A stretch of 64,000 nt of DNA, taken from contig NZ_CTDZ01000009.1 in assembly GCF_001375555.1 (NCBI RefSeq), forward strand, positions 3,155,758 to 3,219,757, in the 5' to 3' direction. The first letter of the stretch is position 1; each line of letters begins with the position of its first letter. Origin of the DNA: Numidum massiliense. Its GTDB lineage: Bacteria > Bacillota > Bacilli > Thermoactinomycetales > Novibacillaceae. The position numbers and the translations under genes were made by a program. Shown here in pieces: positions 52,428 to 61,386 of the stretch. Below the pieces are notes generated by a model. The model had not been told where the DNA came from. It ran no database searches and saw only the letters and a program-made list of their open reading frames with translations.

Positions 52428-53536
52428 TACGCTTTCCTCACCTTTCCACTCTCCACGTCGTAAATAGCGGCTTGCTTGAGCGCGCCGACGTGGATGTCCG
52501 CAGTACTCGTCGTCGTCACGAATGTTTGCACTTTTTGCCGAATCGTTTGCAGTAAATGCGTTTGCCGCGATTCGTCTAGCTCAGATAATACGTCGTCTAA
52601 AAGTAAAATCGGGTACTCGCCAATCTCTTCAAAAATAAGTTCTATTTCAGCTAGCTTTAAGGAAAGGGCGGTCGTCCGCTGTTGCCCTTGCGAACCGAAC
52701 GTCTGTACATCGATGCCGTTGACCGCAAAGGCGACGTCGTCGCGGTGTGGCCCGACGAGTGTCAGCCCCCGTTCCCGCTCGCTCGCTCGGCGTTTTTTCA
52801 GTTGTTCGTGGTACATATCTGCTAATTCGGTTGGCTCTATTTCGTCCTCTGCGAGAAACGTCCGGTAGGTGAGTGCAAGTGTTTCTTGTTCATTCGTAAT
52901 TTGTGACTGGATCGTTTGTGCCCAAGTTTCTAGTTTACGAATAAAGTGCCTTCTTTTCAAGAAAACCTCCACGCCGGATGCGACGAGCTGCTCGTTTAAC
53001 ACTTCTAACAAAACCTCGCCGCCGGACGTGCGCCGCAAATTTTTGAGCAAGTTGTTGCGCTGCGCGAGTATTTGATTGTACCGCGATAAATGATGGACGT
53101 ATGCCGGCTTTACTTGACTAATGGCGACGTCGAGAAAGCGGCGGCGCATGCCCGGACTCCCTTTGACGATAGCCAAGTCCTCTGGCGCGAACATGACCGC
53201 GTTCAGCGTGCCGATATAGTCCGATAGCCGGCGTTGTTCCACTCCGTTCCGCTTTACTTTTTTACCTTTGCCCGAAAGCACGACTTCCAAACGGTGTGTG
53301 CGACCGTCGCGCGCCATTTCCGCCTTCAGAATACTAAAAGGGGTCTGCCAGCGAATCAGTTCGCGTTCGCGGTGCGTCCGATGCGATTTGCCTAAGGCGA
53401 GCAAATAAAGCGCTTCTAGTACGTTCGTTTTTCCTTGCGCATTCGCACCGCGAAAGATGACAACCTGTTCGGGAAACGCGCCACAAAACGACTCGTAGTT
53501 GCGGAAATCAGTGAGTTGTAAGCTGTTCACGCGCAA
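52427..53536 (-). CDS. recF: DNA replication/repair protein RecF
   Basis: SMC-like ATPase that loads RecA at gaps with RecO and RecR. 369 residues: Walker A GANAQGKTNVLEAL, signature FGSQGQQRTTAL, Walker B LLLDDVLSELD. TTG 53536 chosen because GTAGGAGG is seven bases upstream and the product then matches the 370-residue family length; an upstream open stretch runs into rlbA. Confidence 0.95.
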   Translation of the reverse strand: MRVNSLQLTDFRNYESFCGAFPEQVVIFRGANAQGKTNVLEALYLLALGKSHRTHRERELIRWQTPFSILKAEMARDGRTHRLEVVLSGKGKKVKRNGVEQRRLSDYIGTLNAVMFAPEDLAIVKGSPGMRRRFLDVAISQVKPAYVHHLSRYNQILAQRNNLLKNLRRTSGGEVLLEVLNEQLVASGVEVFLKRRHFIRKLETWAQTIQSQITNEQETLALTYRTFLAEDEIEPTELADMYHEQLKKRRASERERGLTLVGPHRDDVAFAVNGIDVQTFGSQGQQRTTALSLKLAEIELIFEEIGEYPILLLDDVLSELDESRQTHLLQTIRQKVQTFVTTTSTADIHVGALKQAAIYDVESGKVRKA

Positions 53537-53547
53537 AGCGATTCCTC

Positions 53548-53766
53548 CTACGACGGTGCGACGACGGAAACTGTCCCCCAACCGTCAACTGTTACGACAT
53601 CTCCGGCGACAAGTTTACGACCGCGCCGGGATTCCGTCTCACCGTTAACAAGTACTTCTCGCTCTTGGAGAAACCACTTAGCTTGTCCCCCTGTTTGAAT
53701 AATATCGAGCCGTTTCAATAGTTGCCCTAGCGTGATGTGTGCAGTCTCCAATACAAATTGTTCCAC
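53548..53766 (-). CDS. rlbA: S4-domain RNA-binding protein YaaA/RlbA
   Basis: 72-residue S4-like protein: LGQLLKRLDIIQTGGQAKWF then VLVNGETESRRGRKLVAGD. The B. subtilis protein is linked to ribosome assembly. GTG 53766 with AGGAG. Between dnaN and recF, conserved order. Confidence 0.92.
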   Translation of the reverse strand: MEQFVLETAHITLGQLLKRLDIIQTGGQAKWFLQEREVLVNGETESRRGRKLVAGDVVTVDGWGTVSVVAPS

Positions 53767-53779
53767 TTTGCGCTCACTC

Positions 53780-54916
53780 CTAATACGTGCGAACAGGCAA
53801 GATTAAGTAAAGGCAATGGTCGCCGTCGGTTGGTACAATGACGAAAGGCGCCATCGGACCGATAAATTCGATGCGGATCTGCCCACTGTCAAGCACGCGC
53901 AGTACATCCATCATAAATTTGGCGTTAAAGGAGATGTGTAACGGTTCGCCTTCGATCTCCTTCACTTGCACCGATTCCGATACTCTGCCGATTTCCGGTG
54001 TATGAGCCGAGATTTCGACTTTCTGATCGTCTGTCTCTAATTTTACCACATTATCTTTGCCCGCTTTCGTTAAAACAGCTGCGCGGTCGATCGAATTGAG
54101 TAATTCGCGCGTATCGAGCACCATTTTTATTTTACCCGATTGGGGAATAATGCGCGACGTGTCGGGATAATTCCCCTCTAACAAACGCGAATAAAACAAA
54201 ATGTGTTTCGATTTAACCAATAGTTGGTTATCGGCGACAACGACGTCGGCGAGCTCATCGTCGTCTTCCAATATTTTGTTTAAATCCGACAAACTTTTTC
54301 CCGGTACGACGACGTTGTGAAAACTGTGCTCGCCCGTTACTTCTACTTGTGCGTCTCGCTGCGCCAAGCGGTGACTGTCAGTGGCGACAAACCGCAGGTT
54401 TCCTTCCTCAAGCTGCCAAAGTACGCCCGTTAAAATCGGGCGCGATTCCGTTGTCGACACGGCAAATGACGTCTGCCGGATCATTGCCTTGAGTAGACGG
54501 TTGGGGAGGCTGAATACTTTGTCTTCGACCAGCCGCGGCAAGCGCGGAAATTCATTCGCGTTCATGCCGTTTAGCTGAAAATCTGCTTGGCCAGAGCGAA
54601 TGGTCGTCGTATATTGCGGATGTACTTCGATTTCCACCGTATGCCCCGGCAGCTTGCGGACGATTTCCGAAAACAGGCGCGCTGGAAGGACGATACTTCC
54701 CGTTTGTTCAACTTCGAGTACAGGATCGTCATCAATCGTTTGCGGTATTTCCACTTGTACAGAAATGTTTGAATCACTAGCCGTCAATGTGCAGTGTGAC
54801 TCTTCGACTGTCAGTTTAATCCCGGTCAAGATCGGTGTCGTCGTCTGCGCGGATACGGCAATTGTTACGTGGGATACAGCTTCGACGAGCGGTTGTTTTC
54901 GTATCGAGAATTTCAT
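53780..54916 (-). CDS. dnaN: DNA polymerase III beta sliding clamp
   Basis: 378-residue processivity clamp with three similar domains; the C-terminal LYLILPVRTY is the usual end. ATG 54916 preferred over TTG 54919, giving MKFSIRKQPLVEAV. Shares the oriC-proximal promoter region with the unwinding element and is expected to be transcribed with dnaA or alone. Confidence 0.97.
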   Translation of the reverse strand: MKFSIRKQPLVEAVSHVTIAVSAQTTTPILTGIKLTVEESHCTLTASDSNISVQVEIPQTIDDDPVLEVEQTGSIVLPARLFSEIVRKLPGHTVEIEVHPQYTTTIRSGQADFQLNGMNANEFPRLPRLVEDKVFSLPNRLLKAMIRQTSFAVSTTESRPILTGVLWQLEEGNLRFVATDSHRLAQRDAQVEVTGEHSFHNVVVPGKSLSDLNKILEDDDELADVVVADNQLLVKSKHILFYSRLLEGNYPDTSRIIPQSGKIKMVLDTRELLNSIDRAAVLTKAGKDNVVKLETDDQKVEISAHTPEIGRVSESVQVKEIEGEPLHISFNAKFMMDVLRVLDSGQIRIEFIGPMAPFVIVPTDGDHCLYLILPVRTY

Positions 54917-55182
54917 CAAAAAAAGAGCCTCCTAATAATGAATGATCGCGACATATATTAATAAATCTTTAATAAAACAGTAGTAATAGTCATAGGCGCT
55001 GTGAGTATGTGGATAACACGCAAAATGCTAGGAAATGCCGATATACACAGGCTGGGGATAACCTGTGTATAAAAGTGCGTGCTTATGCACATTTTCCGAC
55101 TTGTGCATAACGCCGTCCGGTGGCGTCGGGCACGTACATCACCTTTTAAAAGTGTTGCCCGGTTACCCGGTTACCTAGCCTT
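54917..55182. other. oriC: oriC, dnaA-dnaN intergenic part: DnaA boxes, DnaA-trios and AT-rich unwinding element
   Basis: DnaA boxes TGTGGATAA (55008-55016), TGTGTATAA (55064-55072), TTATGCACA (55083-55091) and TGTGCATAA (55102-55110). Read on the - strand, the box at 55016 is followed by a GC-rich patch, then trinucleotide repeats CTATGACTATTACTACTG (54979-54995) of DnaA-trio type, then AT-rich DNA (54951-54978). This is the same order as the B. subtilis basal unwinding system. Confidence 0.88.
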
Positions 55183-56538
55183 TTAGCCGTTTTTAATACT
55201 TTCGGTCAACGTGTGGATCGCCTGGTTCAATTCCGCATCGCTCTGACGTTGTTTAGCGATCTTGTCATACGCGTGAATAACGGTCGTATGGTCGCGTCCG
55301 CCGAATTCTTCCCCGATTTTCGGCAAGGAAAAGTCGGTCAACTCGCGCGAGAGATACATCGCGATTTGCCGTGGGAAAACGACGGTACGCGTGCGCCGCT
55401 TCGCCTTCATGTCTTCGACGCGCAGTTTGTAGTAGTCACTCACGACACGTTGAATGTCGTGAATGGTAACTACTTTCGGCCGATTTGCCGGGATAATATC
55501 TTTAAGTGCTTCGGCGGCGAGCTCGACGTTGATCTCCCGGTTGGTGAGCGAAGAATAGGCGACGATGCGAATAAGTGCTCCCTCGAGTTCGCGAATGTTC
55601 GTGTCGATTTGATTGGCGATGTACACCATGACGTCGTTAGAAATAACGAATCCTTCCGCTTTTGCCTTCTTGCGCAAGATAGCGATGCGCGTCTCTAAGT
55701 CTGGGGGCTGGATATCGGTAATGAGTCCCCATTCGAACCGGGAGCGTAACCGATCCTCTAATGTCGGGATTTCCTTCGGTGGACGGTCGCTCGAGATGAC
55801 GATTTGTTTTCCTTCCTCGTGCAACGTATTAAACGTATGGAAAAATTCCTCTTGCGTTTGCTCTTTGCCAGCGAGAAATTGAATGTCGTCGATCAACAAG
55901 ACGTCGATGTTGCGGTATTTGTTGCGAAACTCGACCGGATTGTTGTCGCGGATGGCGTTAATAAATTCGTTCGTAAATTTTTCCGACGACAAGTACACGA
56001 TTTTCGCTTCCGGGGTGTGGTCGCGCACGTAATGGCCGATCGCGTGCATGAGATGCGTTTTTCCAAGTCCGACTCCGCCGTAAATAAAGAGCGGGTTGTA
56101 CGATTTTGCCGGCGCCTCTGCGACAGCGAGGGAGGCGGCGTGCGCGAAAATATTTCCGTCGCCGACGACAAACGTATCGAACGTATACTTAGAGTTAAAC
56201 ATGTTGCGGTGTTCGTCGTCCGGTAGCGGGCGCGGCGGCAGTTGTGGTTTCGAGCGCTCAGTTTGTGGCGACGTTTCTTCTTCCGGAATGATAAATTTGA
56301 TGTCGATTTTCATGCCGGTCAATTCTTCGATCGTGTCTTGAATAAACGCGATGTAATGTTTCGCTAACCAATTGCGTACAAATATATTCGGCGTTCCGAT
56401 AATGAGGGTGCCGTCTTCGTACGTGACTACTTTCGTTTGCGCGAGCCACGTATCGAAACTCGGTTTACTCACCTTACCTTCAATGGCCTGTAACGTTTCA
56501 TGCCACAGCTGTTCAACTGTTTCGGCCATAGGTTGCAT
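55183..56538 (-). CDS. dnaA: Chromosomal replication initiator DnaA
   Basis: 451 residues: domain I (1-85), linker rich in Pro/Glu, AAA+ domain with Walker [16 protein letters not shown] and Walker [10 protein letters not shown], and the DNA-binding domain with signature [18 protein letters not shown] 56538 after AAAGGAG; ten upstream codons are open but not needed. DnaA boxes on both sides. Confidence 0.98.
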   Translation of the reverse strand: MQPMAETVEQLWHETLQAIEGKVSKPSFDTWLAQTKVVTYEDGTLIIGTPNIFVRNWLAKHYIAFIQDTIEELTGMKIDIKFIIPEEETSPQTERSKPQLPPRPLPDDEHRNMFNSKYTFDTFVVGDGNIFAHAASLAVAEAPAKSYNPLFIYGGVGLGKTHLMHAIGHYVRDHTPEAKIVYLSSEKFTNEFINAIRDNNPVEFRNKYRNIDVLLIDDIQFLAGKEQTQEEFFHTFNTLHEEGKQIVISSDRPPKEIPTLEDRLRSRFEWGLITDIQPPDLETRIAILRKKAKAEGFVISNDVMVYIANQIDTNIRELEGALIRIVAYSSLTNREINVELAAEALKDIIPANRPKVVTIHDIQRVVSDYYKLRVEDMKAKRRTRTVVFPRQIAMYLSRELTDFSLPKIGEEFGGRDHTTVIHAYDKIAKQRQSDAELNQAIHTLTESIKNG

Positions 56539-56768
56539 GTGCCTTGCTCCTTTCCCCAATTTTCCCATGAAGAATTAAGCCGCAGCGTGCGGCTTACGAT
56601 TTAGGAGTGTCACCCAAATATGTAGTAACTAACTGCGGCCGTAAAATATTTTTACTTTCAGTGCCAATCCAGTGCCGATCGGAATGGCGGTTACGTTTAT
56701 ATAGTGTATCGAAATATGCACATAGTGTGCCTCAAAATATACACATCCCGCCGCACTTGTCCACAACG

Positions 56769-56936
56769 TTATCCACAGCCTGTGAATAAAAGCAGGTATT
56801 TTCCGGTTTTCCACATGGCAAAAGTAAGTTAATCATATCAGATTAACCTTGCTGCTGCAATGAATACACCTGTTCTCGTACAGTTATCTACAAGTAGTGG
56901 GCGCGCGTTATCCACACCACTATATTTTGTGAATAA
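56769..56936. other. oriC: oriC, upstream DnaA-box cluster (rpmH-dnaA gap)
   Basis: TTATCCACA (56769-56777), TGTGAATAA (56781-56789), TTATCTACA (56884-56892), TTATCCACA (56908-56916) and TGTGAATAA (56928-56936). The cluster overlaps the dnaA promoter and so allows autoregulation. The whole 56539-57147 gap holds no protein gene. Confidence 0.88.
56832..56860 (-). promoter_or_regulatory. Probable dnaA promoter
   Basis: -35 TTGCAG (56855-56860), 17-bp spacer, -10 TATGAT (56832-56837) on the - strand, flanked by DnaA boxes. Confidence 0.65.
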
Positions 56937-57040
56937 CTGTTTGACTAGCTGTCGAAAATGAGGAAAGGGTGTCGAAGATTGTCCACAAGAGGAAAAGTAA
57001 GGTGTCAATAAATTGTGGGTGGCAAGGGAGGTCGCTTGCC

Positions 57041-57070
57041 TTGACAAAGAAAAAGTATGCTCGTTATAAT
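57041..57070 (+). promoter_or_regulatory. rpmH operon promoter
   Basis: -35 TTGACA (57041-57046), 18-bp spacer, perfect -10 TATAAT (57065-57070) on the + strand, about 75 bp before rpmH. Confidence 0.85.
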
Positions 57071-57147
57071 ATGTGAGACTGTCTACTGAAAATGTATGAT
57101 ACGTTCATATTGGATTTTTAGTGTCGACGAGGGAGGTGCCGACCCAG

Positions 57148-57282
57148 GTGAAACGCACATTTCAGCCGAATGTACGGAAGCGTCACAAAGTACACGGTTT
57201 TCGCAAGCGGATGAGTACAAAAAACGGTCGTAAAGTCATTAAGAACCGTCGCCGCAAAGGAAGAAAAGTGTTATCTGCCTAG
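57148..57282 (+). CDS. rpmH: Ribosomal protein bL34
   Basis: 44-residue basic protein [18 protein letters not shown]... ending GRKVLSA, a perfect L34 pattern. GTG start, GGGAGGTG ribosome site. First gene of the rpmH-rnpA-yidD-yidC-jag operon, divergent from dnaA, marking the switch of transcription at the origin. Confidence 0.97.
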   Translation: MKRTFQPNVRKRHKVHGFRKRMSTKNGRKVIKNRRRKGRKVLSA

Positions 57283-57335
57283 GCCACCGTTTTTAAGTGG
57301 CCTATTTTCATTTTGTGTGAGGATGACGATCGTTC

Positions 57336-57686
57336 ATGCAGCAGCAATATCGCCTCAGAAAACGGCGTGATTTTCAGCGCGTGTTTAAATACGGAAGATC
57401 GGTTGCCAACCGTCACTTTGTCGTGTACGCCCTGAAAAAGAATGGTCAAACGTCAGTGCGGGTCGGTGTTTCCGTCAGTAAAAAGGTCGCAAAGCGCGCC
57501 GTCGACCGCAACCGCGTGAAGCGTTTGGTGAAAGAGGTCGTGCGGCAGTGGGTGGGGCAACTCGCGCCTGAATACGACATTGTCGTCATTGCCCGCGGTG
57601 CTGCGGTCGACTTAAGCTACGGGCGCGTCGAGCAAAGTTTACACCATGTATTGAAGAAATCCCTACTTTTTACACGTGGGAAGTGA
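57336..57686 (+). CDS. rnpA: Ribonuclease P protein component
   Basis: 116-residue basic cofactor of the RNase P ribozyme that matures tRNA 5' ends. N-terminal LRKRRDFQRVFKYGRS and the RNR motif KRAVDRNRVKRLVKE. 53 bp after rpmH. Confidence 0.96.
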   Translation: MQQQYRLRKRRDFQRVFKYGRSVANRHFVVYALKKNGQTSVRVGVSVSKKVAKRAVDRNRVKRLVKEVVRQWVGQLAPEYDIVVIARGAAVDLSYGRVEQSLHHVLKKSLLFTRGK

Positions 57687-57695
57687 GGGGTTTTT

Positions 57696-57905
57696 ATGCG
57701 TACTGTCATGCTTCTGCTCATTAACTTTTACCGCAAAGTGCTCTCACCGTTAAAACCGCCGACATGTCGGTTTTATCCGACGTGTTCCGCGTACGCTTAT
57801 GAAGCGATTGCGCGCTACGGCGCGTTCAAAGGCGGTTGGCTAGCTTTTAAGCGGATTTGTAAGTGTCACCCGTTTCATCCGGGCGGAATAGATCGTGTAC
57901 CTTAA
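57696..57905 (+). CDS. yidD: Membrane protein insertion efficiency factor YidD
   Basis: 69 residues with the invariant [15 protein letters not shown] and the C-terminal [14 protein letters not shown]. Amphipathic, membrane-peripheral. Between rnpA and yidC as in most bacteria. Confidence 0.95.
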   Translation: MRTVMLLLINFYRKVLSPLKPPTCRFYPTCSAYAYEAIARYGAFKGGWLAFKRICKCHPFHPGGIDRVP

Positions 57906-57921
57906 CGAGGAGTGGTGACTT

Positions 57922-58674
57922 TTGTTACGACGAAAGCGGTATGTCGCGATTACACTCATTATTTGCTTCGCCGTCGTTATGGCAGGGTGTTCGACGGCAG
58001 ATTTGCAGAAGAAAGAAATTGACCCGAACAACGGTTTTTGGGATCGCTTTTTCGTTTACCCGTTAAACTTAGCTTTAGAATGGTTTGCCAAATTACTGTT
58101 TAACATATACGGGCTTTCCATTTTAGTTGTCACGATTATATTACGGTTGCTTATATTGCCGCTGACGGTAAAGCAACTAAAAAGTTCAAAGGCAATGCAG
58201 GCGATTCAGCCGGAAATGAAAAAGATTCAGGAGAAATACCGGAACAACCAGCAGAAAATGCAAGAAGAGACGATGAAGTTGATGCAAAAGCATAACGTCA
58301 ATCCGCTCGCCGGCTGTTTACCGCTCCTCGTGCAAATGCCGATTTTAATCGCTTTTTACCAAGCGATTATGCGTAATGCACACATTAGTGAAGCGAGTTT
58401 TCTCTGGTTACAACTCGGGAGTCCGGACCCGTACTATATTTTGCCCGTCGTCGCTGGGATCACGACGTACTTACAGCAAAAGTTAATTACCGTCAATACG
58501 AACCCACAAATGAAGGCGATGCTAACGATCATGCCGCTGTTCATCGTGTTCGTAGCCATTAACTTGCCGTCTGCCCTTGCGCTTTACTGGGTATATGGTA
58601 ACCTATTCACAATGGTGCAATCTTACTTTCTCCGGGACATGTACAATGGACGTAAGGAAGGTGCTGTCAAGTGA
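57922..58674 (+). CDS. yidC: Membrane protein insertase YidC (SpoIIIJ type)
   Basis: 250-residue lipoprotein-type insertase: signal with lipobox VMAGC (Cys22), five transmembrane segments, and the cytoplasmic coil KKIQEKYRNNQQKMQEE. TTG start with GAGGAG. In B. subtilis SpoIIIJ is required for sigma-G activation in the forespore. Stop overlaps the jag start. Confidence 0.95.
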   Translation: MLRRKRYVAITLIICFAVVMAGCSTADLQKKEIDPNNGFWDRFFVYPLNLALEWFAKLLFNIYGLSILVVTIILRLLILPLTVKQLKSSKAMQAIQPEMKKIQEKYRNNQQKMQEETMKLMQKHNVNPLAGCLPLLVQMPILIAFYQAIMRNAHISEASFLWLQLGSPDPYYILPVVAGITTYLQQKLITVNTNPQMKAMLTIMPLFIVFVAINLPSALALYWVYGNLFTMVQSYFLRDMYNGRKEGAVK

Positions 58675-59297
58675 ATAAAGTGACGGCCTCAGGGAAAACG
58701 GTGGAAGAAGCGATCGAACGGGCACTGGCCCAATTAAATACAGTCCGCGAGAAGGTCGAAGTACACGTCATCGAAGAGCCTTCTCGCGGCTTCCTCGGTT
58801 TTTTCGGCAGTAAGGAAGCGAAAGTGGAAGTCGTGCGCATCGCCGACCCGCTGCATGATGCGATCGCATTTTTGAAGGATGTAACGTCGAAGATGAACTT
58901 AGCGATCGATGTGTCCGCTGAAGATAACGACGCGCACACGGTCTTACATCTGCGAGGAGACAATATTGGCATGGTGATTGGCCGCCGCGGCCAGACGTTA
59001 GACGCGCTCCAGTACTTAACGAATATCGTCGCCAACCGGGCACATGCGCGGCGCATGCGCTTTGTACTCGACGCCGAGAACTATCGCCAGCGGCGCCTAG
59101 AGGCGTTGGAAAAGCTGGCCGACCGCCTCGTGGAAAAAGTTAAGCGTTACCGCCGCGAAATACGGTTAGAGCCGATGAATCCGCTCGAGCGGAAAATCAT
59201 TCACACGCAAGTACAAAAGCACAGCGGAGTGACCACGTACAGCGAAGGAGACGAACCGTACCGCCGGGTTGTCATCGCGCCGCGGGAAGGGAAGTAA
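58671..59297 (+). CDS. jag: RNA-binding protein Jag/KhpB
   Basis: 208 residues: N-terminal Jag_N (ASGKTVEEAIERALAQL), KH domain with GMVIGRRGQTLDALQ, R3H domain ending HSGVTTYSEGDEPYRRVVI. GTG overlaps the yidC stop (GTGA). Last gene of the operon. The gap 59298-59991 that follows has a terminator, a cre-like site at 59470-59483 and DnaA boxes, but no gene I can support. Confidence 0.95.
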   Translation: MNKVTASGKTVEEAIERALAQLNTVREKVEVHVIEEPSRGFLGFFGSKEAKVEVVRIADPLHDAIAFLKDVTSKMNLAIDVSAEDNDAHTVLHLRGDNIGMVIGRRGQTLDALQYLTNIVANRAHARRMRFVLDAENYRQRRLEALEKLADRLVEKVKRYRREIRLEPMNPLERKIIHTQVQKHSGVTTYSEGDEPYRRVVIAPREGK

Positions 59298-59778
59298 GGG
59301 CAAGCCGATTTAAGGGAAAGCGGAGGTTGTGAGGGAGTAAGTGTACACACGCGGTAACATTTTTTGTAAGTCACAGGGGCTAAAGGGCTATCTTACGTGT
59401 CTTGTCTCTCCGCTTGTTTAATGCGCGGCGTTGTCGTTTTATGCGACGGCCAAATGTGTATCATTAGAATGAAAGCGCTGTAATACCGAAGACTCGTCGG
59501 GGATTTTCTTCGGCAAAGAATGTGAAGAGGTGATCAAAAGGGCTTTTTTACTAAGGAAATATTGAAATTATTAATCGTCCAATAAGAACGACTAGCAGCC
59601 CTTGTCTCCTCGATTAGTATACACAAGGGAGAATTGACTAAAAGTGTTTCATCCAGTTCACTGGTCTAGTCTTGTTACGGTTGCCGCCCATGCCGCTTTT
59701 TGTCAATAGAAGTTGCGACCATCACAAGCGATCTGATCGATTATTTAGCGGCCGTTACCGTAAAGCCCACCATACAAA

Positions 59779-59801
59779 AAAAAACCTTGCGCAGGTTTTT
59801 T
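59779..59801 (+). terminator. Rho-independent terminator between jag and mnmE
   Basis: AAAAAACCT and AGGTTTTTT perfect stem around TGCGC; T-tracts on both ends so it may work in either direction. Confidence 0.8.
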
Positions 59802-59877
59802 CTTCGCCACTCAGTTAGACAAAGCACGCTAACCGCTGCTACGCGCCCCCAGAGGAAAAGATTTTAGCAGACCGCCC

Positions 59878-59919
59878 TGTGGATAAAATAGCGCTTGTAC
59901 ATGGTAATTGTTATCCACA
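59878..59919. promoter_or_regulatory. Pair of perfect DnaA boxes upstream of mnmE
   Basis: TGTGGATAA (59878-59886) and TTATCCACA (59911-59919) in inverted orientation, with degenerate boxes further on (TGTGGATCG near 59961, TTATCCACT at 60118). Confidence 0.75.
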
Positions 59920-59991
59920 TGTGTTAATCTTTACTGTTAGGAAAAACTAATATCAACAGTTGTGGATCGTTTGAATGTGGAGTGAATACGA

Positions 59992-61374
59992 ATGTTAGAT
60001 ACAGATACGATTGCGGCTGTCGCCACTCCGATGGGAGAGGGAGGCATCGCGATCATTCGCGTAAGCGGAGCGGAAGCGATCGCCGTCGTGGATTGCGTGT
60101 TCCGAGGGAAACAACGCTTATCCACTGTGGACAGCCACACGATTCATTATGGGCATATCTGTGCGACAGAGAGCGGGGAAACGTTGGACGAAGTGATGGT
60201 GACGGTGATGAAGAGTCCGAAGACGTTTACGCGCGAAGATGTCGTTGAAATAAATTGTCACGGGGGCGTTATTCCCGTGAAGCGCGTCTTAGAGGAAGTG
60301 CTCCGCGCGGGGGCGCGTTTGGCGGAACCGGGCGAATTCACGAAGCGCGCTTTTTTAAACGGGCGCATCGATTTGTCGCAGGCGGAGGCGGTCATTGACT
60401 TAATTCGCGCGAAGACCGACCGGGCGGCGAAACAAGCAGTCGGACAGATGGAAGGGAAGCTGTCGCGCATGGTTCAGCCGTTGCGACAGCGCATTCTCGA
60501 GCTGTTGGCAGCGATTGAAGTGAATATCGACTACCCGGAATACGATGCGGAACAAGTGACGTTCGAGTTAGTGTTAACGGCCGGAGAAGAGATCCAAGCC
60601 CACATCGGCCGTTTACTTCGTACGGCAGAACAAGGTAAAATTTTAAGAGAAGGTATTCAAACGGCAATCATCGGCAGACCGAACGTCGGGAAGTCGTCGT
60701 TGCTCAACGCGTTAGTGCAGGAAAATAGGGCGATTGTAACCGATATTCCCGGAACGACGCGGGACGTCATTGAAGAATACGTCAACGTGCGCGGCGTGCC
60801 GCTGCACCTAGTCGATACGGCCGGGATCCGCAAAACGGAAGACGTCGTCGAGCGGATCGGCGTCGAACGGTCCGAGCGCGCGCTCGAGGTCGCCGATTTG
60901 TTACTAGTGGTCGTCGATAGCAGTGCACCGCTCAACGCTGAAGACGAGCGACTGCTCACTTTGACGCGCGAACGGAAAGGGATTGTCATCGCAAATAAAA
61001 TGGACTTGCCACAGGCGCTCAGCGATGCGGACATTAAGCAGTACACCGGGGAGACAACGCCGCTCGTCCACCTATCGCTACGCCGCGAAGAAGGGATCGA
61101 AGAATTGGAAAAGGCGGTCGCCGCATTGTTCTTCGGCGGTGAATTAGCGGCTGACGATGCGGTTTACGTTAGCAACGTGCGCCATATTCACTTGTTGGAG
61201 CAGGCTTTAGACAGCTTACAGGAAGCGTTAGCTGCTGCCGGGCAAGAGATGCCGATTGACATGGTGCAAATCGATTTGCGGCGCACGTGGGAATTACTCG
61301 GCGAAATCATTGGCGATACAGTGGCCGAAGATCTCGTCGACCAACTGTTTTCTCAATTTTGTCTCGGGAAATAA
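59992..61374 (+). CDS. mnmE: tRNA modification GTPase MnmE
   Basis: 460 residues: N-terminal folate-binding domain, helical domain, inserted G domain (G1 [15 protein letters not shown]2 TDIPGTT, G3 DTAGI, G4 NKMD) and the C-terminal CLGK. With MnmG it makes cmnm5U34 in tRNA. Ahead of mnmG by 12 bp. Confidence 0.97.
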   Translation: MLDTDTIAAVATPMGEGGIAIIRVSGAEAIAVVDCVFRGKQRLSTVDSHTIHYGHICATESGETLDEVMVTVMKSPKTFTREDVVEINCHGGVIPVKRVLEEVLRAGARLAEPGEFTKRAFLNGRIDLSQAEAVIDLIRAKTDRAAKQAVGQMEGKLSRMVQPLRQRILELLAAIEVNIDYPEYDAEQVTFELVLTAGEEIQAHIGRLLRTAEQGKILREGIQTAIIGRPNVGKSSLLNALVQENRAIVTDIPGTTRDVIEEYVNVRGVPLHLVDTAGIRKTEDVVERIGVERSERALEVADLLLVVVDSSAPLNAEDERLLTLTRERKGIVIANKMDLPQALSDADIKQYTGETTPLVHLSLRREEGIEELEKAVAALFFGGELAADDAVYVSNVRHIHLLEQALDSLQEALAAAGQEMPIDMVQIDLRRTWELLGEIIGDTVAEDLVDQLFSQFCLGK

Positions 61375-61386
61375 GGGGGCTTTACG

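Noticed and set aside
59520-59565. Tiny GTG-led ORF in the jag-mnmE gap
   Set aside because: Eleven codons, weak ribosome site, no neighbouring gene to control; not supportable.
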